A stretch of DNA of 64,000 bases, taken from contig UQLW01000002.1 of assembly GCA_900542005.1 (NCBI GenBank), forward strand, positions 75,216 through 139,215. Direction: 5' to 3'. Below the pieces are notes generated by a model. The model saw only the letters and a list, made by a program, of their open reading frames with translations, made no database searches and was not told the origin of the DNA. Position numbers and translations under genes: made by a program. Of the stretch, positions 44,154 through 53,701 are shown in pieces. This DNA is from an uncultured Eubacteriales bacterium. GTDB taxonomy: Bacteria; Bacillota; Clostridia; Christensenellales; UMGS416. How positions within the stretch are numbered: position 1 is the first letter of the stretch; every line of letters begins with the position of its first letter.

Positions 44154-45203
44154 ATGATTAAGCTTGGTATCATCGGCTTCGGCGGCATGGCCCACTGGCA
44201 TGCCGAGAACGCGCCCAAAACCGACGTGGTGCAGGTGGTCGCCGCCTATGATGTGGATCCCAGCCGCCTGACGGAGGCCATGGAACGGGGCTGGCGGGCC
44301 TACGAGGACCTGGAAAGCTTCCTGACCGACGACGAAATCGACGTGGTGCTGGTCGCCACGCCCAACCATGTCCACCGCTATCTGGCCACCATGGCCATGC
44401 GCGCCGGCAAGCATGTGGTCTGTGAAAAGCCCGTTACCCTGTCGGTAGAGGATCTGGACGAGATGATCCGCGTATCCCGCGAAACCGGGCGCATCTTCAC
44501 CATCCACCAGAACCGCCGGTGGGATAAGGATTACCGCATCGCCCGGAAGGCCATCGAGACCGGGATGATCGGCCGCCCCATCTCCATCGAGTCCCGCGTG
44601 GTCGGCTCCAACGGCATCCTCCACGGCTGGCGCTCCATCCGCGAGTACGGCGGCGGCATGGTCTACGACTGGGGCGTGCACATCATTGACCAGATTCTGG
44701 ACATGTACCCCGATAAAAAAATCACCAGCGTTTTCTGCCGGACCAATTCCATCTTCAACATGGACGTGGATGACTACGATAAAATCGTCCTGACCTTTGA
44801 GGATGGCATGGTCGCTCAGCTGGAGGTCAATATGTACTCCATGGAGCCCATGCCCCGGTGGTATGTGGTGGGCGATGTGGGCACCCTGAAGATCGACGGC
44901 TGGGACTGCGCCGGGTGCGTTACCCAGTCGGCCGCCATGGCCAAAACCGTAGCTCCCGTTATCGTGCAGACGGAGGCCGGGCCCACCCGCTCCATGGCTC
45001 CTCAGCCGGAGGAGACCAAAAAGCGCCTTCCCCTGCCCGAGGTAGAGACCTCCTGGCTCGATTTCTACCGCAACCTCAACGCTGTGGTCGAGGGCCGCGA
45101 GGAGCTGATCGTCAAGCCTGAGCAGGCCCGCCGCGTGCTGCGCGTCATTGAGATGTGCTTTGAATCGGCCAAGGGCAACTGCTGCGTCAGCTGCGAGCTA
45201 TAA
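44154..45203 (+). CDS. Gfo/Idh/MocA family oxidoreductase
   Basis: The 349-residue NAD(P)-dependent oxidoreductase has the Rossmann motif LGIIGFGGMAHWHA at the start, HVVCEKPVTLSVEDL with the lysine of the family EKP motif near residue 95, and a GGMVYDWGVHIIDQIL segment carrying catalytic residues. This family oxidises or epimerises sugars, inositols or similar polyols. GGAGG lies 11 bases before the ATG. It is followed by a terminator-like hairpin and a HAD phosphatase gene. Substrate is unknown. Confidence 0.9.
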   Translation: MIKLGIIGFGGMAHWHAENAPKTDVVQVVAAYDVDPSRLTEAMERGWRAYEDLESFLTDDEIDVVLVATPNHVHRYLATMAMRAGKHVVCEKPVTLSVEDLDEMIRVSRETGRIFTIHQNRRWDKDYRIARKAIETGMIGRPISIESRVVGSNGILHGWRSIREYGGGMVYDWGVHIIDQILDMYPDKKITSVFCRTNSIFNMDVDDYDKIVLTFEDGMVAQLEVNMYSMEPMPRWYVVGDVGTLKIDGWDCAGCVTQSAAMAKTVAPVIVQTEAGPTRSMAPQPEETKKRLPLPEVETSWLDFYRNLNAVVEGREELIVKPEQARRVLRVIEMCFESAKGNCCVSCEL

Positions 45204-45206
45204 AAA

Positions 45207-45241
45207 AAGGCCGGTTCGGGGCCCTGTCTCCGGCCGGCCTT
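45207..45241 (+). terminator. Hairpin after the Gfo/Idh gene
   Basis: AAGGCCGG (45207-45214) pairs with CCGGCCTT (45234-45241). The following T-run is short, so termination is uncertain; the HAD gene starts 18 bases further on. Confidence 0.6.
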
Positions 45242-45258
45242 CTTGTGCAGGAGGGAAT

Positions 45259-45936
45259 ATGATCCAGGCCGTACTGCTCGATATCGACGACACCCTGCTG
45301 GATTTTGGCCAGGCCTCCCGGCTTTCCATTCAGGAGGGCTTTGCCCGGCTGGGCCTTCCCTTTTCAGAGGACGTCATGGCCGTCTTCACCCAGGTGAACG
45401 ACGAGCTCTGGCGGCGGCTGGAACGGGGCGAGCTCACCCGGGAGCGGCTATACTGCCTGCGGTGGACACAGATTTTCCAGCGGCTGGGGTTTTCAGCCGA
45501 TGGTCCAGCCTTTGACGGCGCTTTCCGGCGGGATCTGGCGCGGCAGGTCTGCCCGGTGGAAGGGGCCCTTCCCCTGGTGCAGTATCTATCGGCGCGCTAT
45601 GTGCTGTGCGCCGCCAGCAACGGGCCCTATGGCCAGCAGCTGCGGCGCCTTGGGGACGCTGGTATGCTGCCCTATTTCCATCATCTCTTTATCTCGGAGC
45701 AGATCGGCTTTTCCAAGCCGGCCCGCGCCTTTTATGACCATTGCTTTGCCGCCCTTGCGCCCATCCAGCCCAGCGAGACCATCATCGTGGGGGATTCGCT
45801 GACCGCCGATATTGCCGGCGGCCTCGCCTATGGAACCAGCGCCTGCTGGTTTAACCCAAAGGGCCTGGCCGCGCCGGACGGCTGCCGACCCGATTTTGAG
45901 ATCGCCCGTTTGGACGAGCTTATGCATATCCTGTAG
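45259..45936 (+). CDS. HAD family phosphatase (YjjG-like)
   Basis: The 225-residue protein has motif I VLLDIDDTLLDFG, motif II CAASNGPYG, the motif III lysine in GFSKPARAFY and motif IV IVGDSLTADIAGG. It is paralogous to the protein at 34238 (both share CW-x-NPKG near the end). GGAGGG precedes the start at 45259. It is flanked by two Gfo/Idh genes, so it may remove phosphate from a sugar intermediate, but the nucleotidase function of the family remains possible. Confidence 0.85.
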   Translation: MIQAVLLDIDDTLLDFGQASRLSIQEGFARLGLPFSEDVMAVFTQVNDELWRRLERGELTRERLYCLRWTQIFQRLGFSADGPAFDGAFRRDLARQVCPVEGALPLVQYLSARYVLCAASNGPYGQQLRRLGDAGMLPYFHHLFISEQIGFSKPARAFYDHCFAALAPIQPSETIIVGDSLTADIAGGLAYGTSACWFNPKGLAAPDGCRPDFEIARLDELMHIL

Positions 45937-45975
45937 CGCCCAATCGTACGCGCTGCGATAAGAGGAGGAACAACC

Positions 45976-47004
45976 ATGGAACCGATCCGCGTCGCCATCA
46001 TTGGCGCCGGCGTGTGGGGACAGGTGCACGCCGGAATTTTCAGGGAGCATCCCTATGCCCAGCCCGTAGCCGTCTGCGACCTCAACGCGGACAAGGCCCA
46101 GGCCGCCGCCGGGCGCTATGGCATCCCCGCCGTATACACCGACTACCAAAAAATGCTGGCCGAATGCCCCTGCGAGGCCGTATCCATCGTCACGCCCGAC
46201 TTTCTCCATGGCGACATCGCCGTGGCCTGCGCCGAGGCCGGGAAGCATATCCTCATCGAAAAGCCGCTGGCCACCACCATCGCCGATGTGGATCGTATTC
46301 AAAGGGCGGTACAGGAAAACGGCGTCCGCGCCATGGTCGATCTGCATAACCGGTGGAACCCGCCCTTCAACACGGCCCGCGCCGCCGTAGAGGCCGGGGA
46401 GATCGGCCGCCCGCTCTCCGCCTATATCCGCCTGACCGATGTGAAATGGGTGGCCACAGACATGCTTTCCTGGAGCGCCCAGTCCTCCATCCTCTGGTTC
46501 CTGGGCAGCCATAGCATCGATACCCTGGCCTGGATGTTCGGCAGCCGGGTCAAGCGGGTCTATGCCGTCGCCACCCGGGGCGTCATGGACGGGCTTGGCG
46601 TACCCACCGTGGATCAATATCTGACCACGCTGGAATTTGAAAACGGCTGCGTCGCCCAGATGGAGAACGGCTGGATCTCGCCCAATGGGAACCCCAACGT
46701 CAACGACTTCAAATTCTCCCTGCTGGGCGAAAACGGCGCCATCCATATCAATCCCTCCAGCCACGATCTGATCCAGATGTATACCGATGAAAAGGTCACC
46801 GTGCCTGACGTGCTGGTGCAGAACCGCGTATTCGGCCGGGTCAAAGGCTTTTCCTATGAAAGCATCCGCGATTTCATCGACCGCCTTATCGACGGCGAGC
46901 CCTTCCGCGTAAGCCTGCAGGACGCCGCCGATGTCACCCGCGTGGTGCTGGCCATCATGGAATCGGCCAAGGCCCGGATGCCGGTCGATGTGAACTATGG
47001 ATAA
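45976..47004 (+). CDS. Gfo/Idh/MocA family oxidoreductase
   Basis: This 342-residue oxidoreductase starts VAIIGAGVWGQVHAGIF (Rossmann GxGxxG), and has HILIEKPLATTIADVDR with the EKP lysine and FLGSHSIDTLAWMFG in the catalytic helix. It differs in sequence from the paralog at 44154, so the two probably act on different substrates or steps. GAGGAGG precedes the ATG. It is 39 bases after the HAD gene, and a terminator lies at 47139-47175. Confidence 0.9.
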   Translation: MEPIRVAIIGAGVWGQVHAGIFREHPYAQPVAVCDLNADKAQAAAGRYGIPAVYTDYQKMLAECPCEAVSIVTPDFLHGDIAVACAEAGKHILIEKPLATTIADVDRIQRAVQENGVRAMVDLHNRWNPPFNTARAAVEAGEIGRPLSAYIRLTDVKWVATDMLSWSAQSSILWFLGSHSIDTLAWMFGSRVKRVYAVATRGVMDGLGVPTVDQYLTTLEFENGCVAQMENGWISPNGNPNVNDFKFSLLGENGAIHINPSSHDLIQMYTDEKVTVPDVLVQNRVFGRVKGFSYESIRDFIDRLIDGEPFRVSLQDAADVTRVVLAIMESAKARMPVDVNYG

Positions 47005-47138
47005 GCCGTCATTGGCCGCGGGCGTGGCAGGCGGCGCCGGCATAAGTACCCTGGCCCAGGCCCTCGCGCAGGGCGCGCCGCCCGGCCCTTCTGAAGGGGC
47101 ATAAAATATCCCACCCTAAGGCCACGACGCGCAAAAGC

Positions 47139-47175
47139 AACGCTCCCGGCAGCTTTCTCCGCCGGGAGCGTTTTT
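47139..47175. terminator. Bidirectional terminator between convergent operons
   Basis: A perfect 10-bp stem CGCTCCCGGC/GCCGGGAGCG (47141-47170) is flanked by A-rich bases on the left and five T residues on the right. It separates the Gfo/Idh operon from the homocysteine methyltransferase gene. Confidence 0.85.
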
Positions 47176-47183
47176 GACGTTTT

Positions 47184-48131
47184 TTATGCTCTGTCCCAGG
47201 CCGCCGCAGCCCGGGCTATGGCTTCCATATGACGGCCGTCCGTGCCGCAGCAGCCGCCCAGCACGGTGATCCCCTTATCCCGTTTCAGCCGCAGCATATC
47301 CTGGGCCAGCTGCTCCGGCTCCGCCGTTTTCAGCTCCGCCGCGCCGTCCAGCTGGTCGTAATCCAGGGCCGAGGTGTTGGCCTGGACGCCCCGAAACCGG
47401 GCGGCAACCCGCTCTGTCCGGTTTACCGGCTGGTCAAGGGCTTCGTATACGATCGAGGGATGCACGCAGTTGGCCATATAAAGCACTGGAGGCGTTTCTG
47501 TCCCCTGGTCGATGCAAGCGATGGCCTTATCGATGGGCGTACCGTCCACCAGCGTACCCGAACGGCAAATGGTAAAGCTGATGATGTAGGGCAGGCCCGT
47601 CTCAGCCATGGCGCGCGCCATGCCCAGGGCCTCCGGTAAGGTGGGCATGATGCCGGCAAAAAGCAAATCCAGGCCAGCCCGGGCCAGCGCCTGGGCCTGC
47701 CAGCGATGCAGGCGAAGCGCCGCGTCCGCCCCCAGGCAGCCCTCACCCGTATAGGCGTCCCCCCGGCAGCCCATCAGCCCGCCCACCAGCATGGGCGTCT
47801 TGATCTGCTGCCGCACCGAGCAAAGCAGCGCCCCATTGCGGGAAAGGAGGCCCTCATCCAGGCCGGCCTGATCCATCCGCTCCCGGTTGGCCCGCCGGGT
47901 GGGCGTGGTTGCCAGAAAGGGCAGCCCGTACCGCTGGGCAATGGAGGCATACTCGCTCCACAGGCTGGCCAGCGCCTGCCGGCCCCGGGGATCATCCGCC
48001 AGCGGCGCCATCGCCGCCGGGCCGTCTATGTGCATCCCCCATTCCCGCTTGAGCCGCTGGCCCAGCGCGCCCTCCATCAGCACGGTGGGGCTTTGCCTCA
48101 GCACCTGCTTTACTACGTCCTTAGGCGTCAC
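47184..48131 (-). CDS. Homocysteine S-methyltransferase family protein
   Basis: The 315-residue zinc enzyme moves a methyl group to homocysteine to make methionine. The zinc cysteines are visible: one in MANCVHPS and a pair in LGGCCGTDG near the C terminus. The N-terminal barrel segment TVLMEGALGQRL is typical of the family. GTG is the start codon (48131), overlapping the trmO stop by 4 bases (GTGA), so translation is coupled to trmO. AAGGGGGG lies upstream. The methyl donor cannot be read from the sequence. Confidence 0.87.
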   Translation of the reverse strand: MTPKDVVKQVLRQSPTVLMEGALGQRLKREWGMHIDGPAAMAPLADDPRGRQALASLWSEYASIAQRYGLPFLATTPTRRANRERMDQAGLDEGLLSRNGALLCSVRQQIKTPMLVGGLMGCRGDAYTGEGCLGADAALRLHRWQAQALARAGLDLLFAGIMPTLPEALGMARAMAETGLPYIISFTICRSGTLVDGTPIDKAIACIDQGTETPPVLYMANCVHPSIVYEALDQPVNRTERVAARFRGVQANTSALDYDQLDGAAELKTAEPEQLAQDMLRLKRDKGITVLGGCCGTDGRHMEAIARAAAAWDRA

Positions 48132-48832
48132 CGGTGGTTCCCCCCTTCCGGCTGCACCTCCGTCACCGTCAGCCGCCCTCCCTGCACCCGGAAGCGCACC
48201 TCAAGCCCCGCGAAGGACAGGCCGTACAGGCGCTCCCCATCCTGCTGATAGGCCGGCCGCGGATCCTGAGCCAGCACCCCCAGGAGCGCATCCTGCTTTC
48301 CACGGGGCACCCGCTCCAATAGCTCCGGGGGAAAGTCCACTTCAAGCCCGTCCGCAGCGTGGGGCGCGGCAAAGCCGCCTGCCGCCTCAGGATAGCAATC
48401 GGCATGGGGCAAGTAGGGCTTGATATCGAAGATCGGCGTGCCGTCCATCAGGTCGGCGCCCCGCACATATAGCACAGGCCCCAGGCCTTCCGCCTGCCCG
48501 ATGCCAGCCAAGCGCACACAGGAGAGGCCCAGGCCGTTGGGCCGGAAGGGCGAGCGGGTGGCAAACACGCCCATGCGGGCGTTCCCGCCCAGCCTGGGCG
48601 GCCGCACCGTCGGCGACCAGCCCTGATGCCCGGCATGGGAAAAGGCCCATATCAGCCAGATATGGGAAAAGCCCTCCAGGCCCCGCAGCGCCTCAGGCAC
48701 CCGGTAGGCCGGCTCAAAGACAATGCGCCCCTCCAGCGCCTCCACCAGCCCGCTCTGCCGGGGGATGCCGAACTTTTCCGGGAAGTCTGTCTGGATCCGG
48801 GCAATCGGTTCCAGCGTATACTGCCTTTGCAT
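48128..48832 (-). CDS. trmO: tRNA (N6-threonylcarbamoyladenosine(37)-N6)-methyltransferase TrmO
   Basis: This 234-residue SAM-dependent methyltransferase modifies t6A37 in some tRNAs. It has the family pattern of an N-terminal YTLEPIARIQTDFPEKFGIP, RPPRLGGNARMGVFATRSPFRPN in two segments (shown here as RMGVFATRSPFRPN) and ILDIKPYLP-like residues (FDIKPYLPHAD). The C-terminal extension after residue 145 is common in bacteria. GGAGGAG precedes the ATG at 48832. It follows the zinc ABC transporter by 51 bases without a visible terminator. Confidence 0.88.
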   Translation of the reverse strand: MQRQYTLEPIARIQTDFPEKFGIPRQSGLVEALEGRIVFEPAYRVPEALRGLEGFSHIWLIWAFSHAGHQGWSPTVRPPRLGGNARMGVFATRSPFRPNGLGLSCVRLAGIGQAEGLGPVLYVRGADLMDGTPIFDIKPYLPHADCYPEAAGGFAAPHAADGLEVDFPPELLERVPRGKQDALLGVLAQDPRPAYQQDGERLYGLSFAGLEVRFRVQGGRLTVTEVQPEGGNHR

Positions 48833-48883
48833 GGGCTCCTCCTTTTGTCCTGTTCCGGTCATGCTGCCCGCAGCCTTCAGGGG

Positions 48884-49734
48884 TTACGCCGCCCGGGATG
48901 ACCGGCTCCGGGCCTTGGCCAAGTAGGTTACGGCAAATATGCCGCCCAGGATCAGCACGATCATGGGGCCCGCCGATACGTCCCACAGATAGGACAGAAC
49001 CAGGCCCAGCAGGCCGGAAAACAGCGAAAAGGCCAATGAAAGCAGGGTGTATTGCCTGGCGCTGCGGGCCACGTTCCGGGCGGAGGCCGCCGGCAGGATC
49101 AGCAGCGCGTTAATCATCAGGATCCCCACCCACTGGATGGACAGCATCACCACCACGGCGACCGCAAGGATGAAGGCCATCTCCACCCACTTGACCCGCG
49201 CGCCCCGGCTGGCCGCCAGGGAGGGGTTCACGCTGGTCAGCAGCAGCGGATTAAACAGGACGATCCACAGCACGACGACAGCGCCCAGCGTCAGCGCCAG
49301 CAGCCCCAGGTCGGCGGGGGTAATGGCCAGAATATCGCCCACCAGGTAGGATGAATACCGCGCGAAACCGCCGCCGCGGGAGAGGATGACCAGGCCCAGG
49401 GCCATAGCCAGCGAGGAAAACACCGAGATCACCGTATCTGTCGAGCTGGATCCGGCCGCCTTGACCCGGCTGATGACCACAGCCATCAGGATGCCGAAGG
49501 CCACCATGCAGATCAGCTGGTTTTCCATGCCCAGCAGCACGCCGATGGCGATACCCGTCAGCGCCGAATGGCCCAGGGCGTCGGAGAAATAGGCCATCCG
49601 ATTGTTGACGGCCATGGTGCCCAGCAGGCCCAGCAGCGGGGCGATCAGCAAAAGCGCCAGCAGCGCGTTCTTCATAAAGGCAAAGCGGAACATATCAAAG
49701 GGCAGCAGCGTGTCCAGGATCCCATAGAGGATAT

Positions 49735-49738
<4 letters not shown>
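48884..49738 (-). CDS. znuB: Metal (zinc) ABC transporter permease
   Basis: This 284-residue permease has about eight or nine transmembrane helices and the ABC-3 family features: LLGTMAVNNRMAYFSDALGHS and MINALLILPAASARNVAR. It forms the membrane channel for zinc or manganese uptake with ZnuA and ZnuC. The start overlaps the znuC stop by 4 bases (ATGA). It is followed on the same strand by trmO 51 bases later. Confidence 0.93.
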
Positions 49739-50459
<721 letters not shown>

Positions 50460-50463
<4 letters not shown>

Positions 50464-51341
50464 TGCAGCGCCTCGCAAATGGCCTGGGCGTTCGCCAGCT
50501 GGATCCGCTCATAGGCCTGCGCGTCCAGCTCGCCGGTAGTCATGGGATCCAGGGTCACCAGCCGGGCCCCGGTCTCTCCGGCCACGGCCTCCGGGGCTGA
50601 GCCCGTGGTATCGGGCTCAATAAACACCGTATCGATCCCTTCCTGTTCCATCAGGTCGCAGATCCTGCCGAGCTCCGCCGCCGAGGGGTCGGTTTCCTCG
50701 TCCTGCTGGATGACTGCCGCCACCTCCAGGCCAAAGGCCCGGGCCAGATACGCGAAGGCGTCATGGCTTGTCACCATGCTCCGCCCCTTCACCGGCTCAA
50801 GGGCCGCTTCCATCTTTTCCTTCACCGCTTCCAGCCGCTGGCAGTAGGCCTGGGCGTTGTCCTCAAAGGCCGCCGCCTGCTGGGGCATCGCCTCCTTCAG
50901 CGCCGCTGTAATAGCCTGGGTCTGGGCTATGGCATTATCCACATCCAGCCATACATGGGGGTTGACGCCGCCCTCCTGGGCCGCCTCCAGAAGGTCAAGC
51001 CCTGCGCTGGTATCCACGGCCTTAAGCTCAGGGAAGGACGAAAGCACCCCCTCCAGAAAATGCTCCATACCCGCGCCATTCATCACGAGCACATCGGCCC
51101 CCTCCAGCGTTTTCATATCCTGGGGCAGCAGCTGGTAATGGTGCAGGCAGCCGGTGTCCGGCGGCGCCAGCAGCGATAGCTCGACGCCCTCCACACCCTG
51201 AACCACGTTGGCTGTCATGACCCACACCGGGTAAAAGGAGGCCACCACCGTCAGCTTCTCCCCTTCCGCCTTGGGCGCGCCGGCGCATCCCGTCAGAAAA
51301 AGCGCCGCAGCCAGCAGCAGCGCAAGGATCTTCCCACTCAT
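50460..51341 (-). CDS. znuA: Metal (zinc) ABC transporter substrate-binding lipoprotein
   Basis: The 293-residue lipoprotein has a lipobox LFLTGC (Cys19 from the start at 51341), then a Znu/TroA-type binding fold: VVASFYPVWVMTANVV, a histidine in DTGCLHHYQLLP, NPHVWLDVDNA, SHDAFAYLA and an aspartate in FIEPDTTG. The mixed His and Asp ligands suggest zinc or manganese. The start at 51341 has AGGTG upstream. A perfect inverted repeat covers the promoter, indicating metal-dependent repression, probably by a Zur/Fur-type protein. Confidence 0.93.
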
Positions 51342-51351
51342 CATCGCACCT

Positions 51352-51376
51352 CTTATTGCAAAATACTTGCAATAAG
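51352..51376 (-). promoter_or_regulatory. Candidate Zur/Fur-type operator of the znu operon
   Basis: A perfect 10-bp inverted repeat (51352-51361 with 51367-51376, spacer AATAC) overlaps the end of the -10 element and the start region of znuA transcription. The half-site CTTATTGCAA is not the classical Bacillus Zur box, so the identity of the repressor is inferred from the operon. Confidence 0.7.
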
Positions 51377-51403
51377 AATACAATTTTATCCGATTCCTGT
51401 CAA
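51375..51403 (-). promoter_or_regulatory. Sigma-A promoter of the znu operon
   Basis: On the minus strand TTGACA (51403-51398) and TATTCT (51380-51375) are 17 bases apart, with the operator palindrome starting in the -10 element. Confidence 0.75.
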
Positions 51404-51487
51404 GGCGTTCGTTGTATCCTTTCAAGGGCGCCCGCGCCATGCTATAATGCTAAAAGGGCATCATCACACGATAAAGGAGGCTGGGAT

Positions 51488-52368
51488 ATGTTCACCGCAG
51501 ACGCCCATTGCGATACGCTGCTGCGTCTGGAAAGCGGGCTGCCGCCAGGGCCCGTATCCCTGGACACGCTTCGCAGGGGCGGCGTGGGGCTGCAGGTATT
51601 CGCGCTATTCCACGGGGGACGGCCGCCCCTTACCGGCGCCCTCCGGCGGGCGCTGGACCAGCGGGCGTTGCTCTCCCGCCTGCATATTCCGCTGCTGACA
51701 GGCCCCCTCCCGGAGCAGCCTCCCCTGGAACCCGCCGCCGTGCTCTCGATCGAGGGCTCCGAGATCCTGGAGGATTCCCTGGAGGCCCTGGCCCGCTTCC
51801 GGCGGCTGGGGGTGCGGATGATGAACCTCACCTGGAACCACCCCAACACGGCCGGCATCCCTGCCCTGGCGGGCCGGGGCCCGCTGACGGCCTTTGGCCG
51901 CCGCTTAGTGGAGGCCATGGGGCGCGAGGGCGTGCTCTGCGACGTCTCCCACCTCAATGAAGACGGCTTCTGGACGGTGCTGGAGCGCTCCCGCCTGCCC
52001 GTTGTGGCCAGCCATAGCTGCGCCCACGCCCTCTGCAGCCACCCCCGGAACCTGACCGACCGCCAGATCAAGGCACTGATCGAGGCCGGGGGCTTCATGG
52101 GGATCAATTTCTGTCCTGCCTTTCTGCGCGAGGACGGGCAGGCTACGCTTTCCGACATCTGGCGCAGCTGGGCGGCATTGGCATTCTGGGCCTGGGCAGC
52201 GATTTTGACGGGATCGACCGCGTCCCTGAGGGGATGGAGGACGCGGGCTGCTATCCGGCGCTCTACGAGCGCTTATCCCGCATGGGCTACCGCCCGGCAG
52301 ACATTGCCGCTATTGCAGGCGGGAATTTATATCGGACCCTTCAAAGGGGCCAGGAGGTACGACCTTGA
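51488..52368 (+). pseudogene. M19 membrane dipeptidase-like gene with a frameshift near 52160
   Basis: The first frame (from ATG 51488) encodes an M19 peptidase: the zinc pair HxD in DAHCDTLL (residues 7-9), SIEGSEIL, MNLTWNHPN, CDVSHLNE and VVASHSCAHAL. At about 52160 normal coding continues in another frame: LGGIGILGLGSDFDGI, then IAAIAGGNLYRTL to a stop at 52366-52368. That stop overlaps the next gene's TTG by 4 bases (TTGA), which supports the downstream frame as original. A 10-base CATCTGGCGC motif at 52157-52166 would restore the frame if duplicated. RBS AAAGGAGG and a TATAAT at 51443 lie upstream. Confidence 0.8.
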
Positions 52369-53135
52369 TTACCGACATTGCCCAGGCGCTGCGCCTGGCA
52401 GAGACCGCCGGCCACGTGATGCTGGAAAACGGGGCTGAAACCTACCGGGCTGAGGACACGGTCATCCACGTCTGCCGCTCCATGGGCCTGCCCGACGTTC
52501 AGGTGCTGGTGATCCCCACCGGCATCTTTTTAACCCTGCGGGACCAGGGAGGCCAGCGGCATACCTCTGTAATCCGCGTCAACCGCCGGAGCATCAACCT
52601 TGACAGCATCCACCAGGCCAATGCCATTGCCCGCCGCGTGGGCGAGCTTTCGGTGCAGGAGGCCATCGACCAGCTGGAGGCCCTCCATACCCGCCCTCAG
52701 TATCCCGACTGGCTCAACACCCTTTCCGCCGCCCTTTGCTCCGGCTTCTTTGCCCTGGTTTTCGGCGGCGGCGCGCTGGAATTTGCCATTGCCGCCATCG
52801 CCGGCCTGATGGCCGCCCTGCTGGGGCGTTGGGCCGGACGACTGGATAACTATCAGGTCATCAACAGCCTTTTCGGCGGGATCGTCATTGCGATCGTCGC
52901 CCTGGCCGGCATTCGGCTAGCCGGCGGCGGCAACCTGGATGCGGTGATCGCCGGCGCGGTGCTGCCGCTGCTGCCGGGCCTGGCCATGACCGTCGCCATC
53001 CGCGATACGATGCGGGGCGACCTTGTTTCCGGCGTGGCCCGCATTGCGGAGGCGCTGCTGGTGGCTGCCTGCGTAGCCGTCGGTGTGGGCGCGGTGCTGG
53101 GCCTGTGGCTGAAGATCGGAGGCACGCTGTCATGA
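52365..53135 (+). CDS. Threonine/serine exporter, N-terminal (ThrE) subunit
   Basis: This 256-residue membrane protein carries the ThrE/YjjP N-terminal domain: an N-terminal cytoplasmic region (HVMLENGAETYRAEDTV, FLTLRD) and five transmembrane helices starting at about residue 120. It starts with TTG overlapping the dipeptidase stop. The next gene overlaps its stop by 4 bases and encodes the missing C-terminal half. Split ThrE pairs (YjjP/YjjB type) export threonine, serine or succinate in characterised bacteria. The substrate here is not known. Confidence 0.87.
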   Translation: MITDIAQALRLAETAGHVMLENGAETYRAEDTVIHVCRSMGLPDVQVLVIPTGIFLTLRDQGGQRHTSVIRVNRRSINLDSIHQANAIARRVGELSVQEAIDQLEALHTRPQYPDWLNTLSAALCSGFFALVFGGGALEFAIAAIAGLMAALLGRWAGRLDNYQVINSLFGGIVIAIVALAGIRLAGGGNLDAVIAGAVLPLLPGLAMTVAIRDTMRGDLVSGVARIAEALLVAACVAVGVGAVLGLWLKIGGTLS

Positions 53136-53575
53136 CGCCGGGCAATTTTATCCATGTTTTTCTGGCCTCCGTAGCGGCCACCTTCTTCTTTTCCATCCTT
53201 TTCCGGTCGCCCCGCCGGGCCCTGCCCATCTCCTCGGTGCTGGGCGGCGTGGCCTATGTGGTTTACCTTTTGATTGACCAATTTACCGGCTGGCCGCTGC
53301 TGGGCTATTTTATCGGTACGCTGGTGGTCGCCGTCGCCAGTGAAATCGCCGCGCGGCTGATGAAAATGCCGGCCACCACCTTCATCATATCGTCGGTGAT
53401 CGTCCTGGTGCCGGGCTTCGGCCTCTACCGTACCATGCTGCATCTGGTCCAGGGGGCCTATGACCTGGCGGCCCAGGAGGGCACCCAGACCATACTGGCC
53501 ATCGGCGCCATGGCGCTGGCTATCGCCCTGGGCTCGCTGGTCTTCCGGCTGAAGCCGGGCCGGAAGGAGCGATAA
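53132..53575 (+). CDS. Threonine/serine exporter, C-terminal (ThrE_2/YjjB-like) subunit
   Basis: This 147-residue membrane protein has four or five transmembrane helices and matches the YjjB-like half of the exporter (SSVLGGVAYVVYLLIDQF, TTFIISSVIVLVPGFGLYR). It starts with ATG at 53132 overlapping the previous stop by 4 bases. The two subunits would assemble into one transporter. A possible 12-residue leader frame (53667-53705) lies between this gene and the next. Confidence 0.85.
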   Translation: MTPGNFIHVFLASVAATFFFSILFRSPRRALPISSVLGGVAYVVYLLIDQFTGWPLLGYFIGTLVVAVASEIAARLMKMPATTFIISSVIVLVPGFGLYRTMLHLVQGAYDLAAQEGTQTILAIGAMALAIALGSLVFRLKPGRKER

Positions 53576-53701
53576 TTTGTACCTGTTTTTGTCCAAGTAT
53601 CACCGGATGCGCCATGGAAAAGCCCCGGCGGATGCTGCAAAATGAGAAATTGGAGCGTGAGATTCTATGAATCGGGATGATCGGTGGGAGGAAGTGGCGC
53701 G

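Noticed and set aside
45976..47004. Candidate inositol catabolism (iol) cluster with the Gfo/Idh genes
   Set aside because: No iolB, iolC, iolD or iolE homologues are present, so inositol is not supported.
46997..47104. 35-residue open frame MDKPSLAAGVAGGAG onward, overlapping the end of the Gfo/Idh gene
   Set aside because: No ribosome binding site and composition typical of random GC-rich sequence; treated as non-coding.
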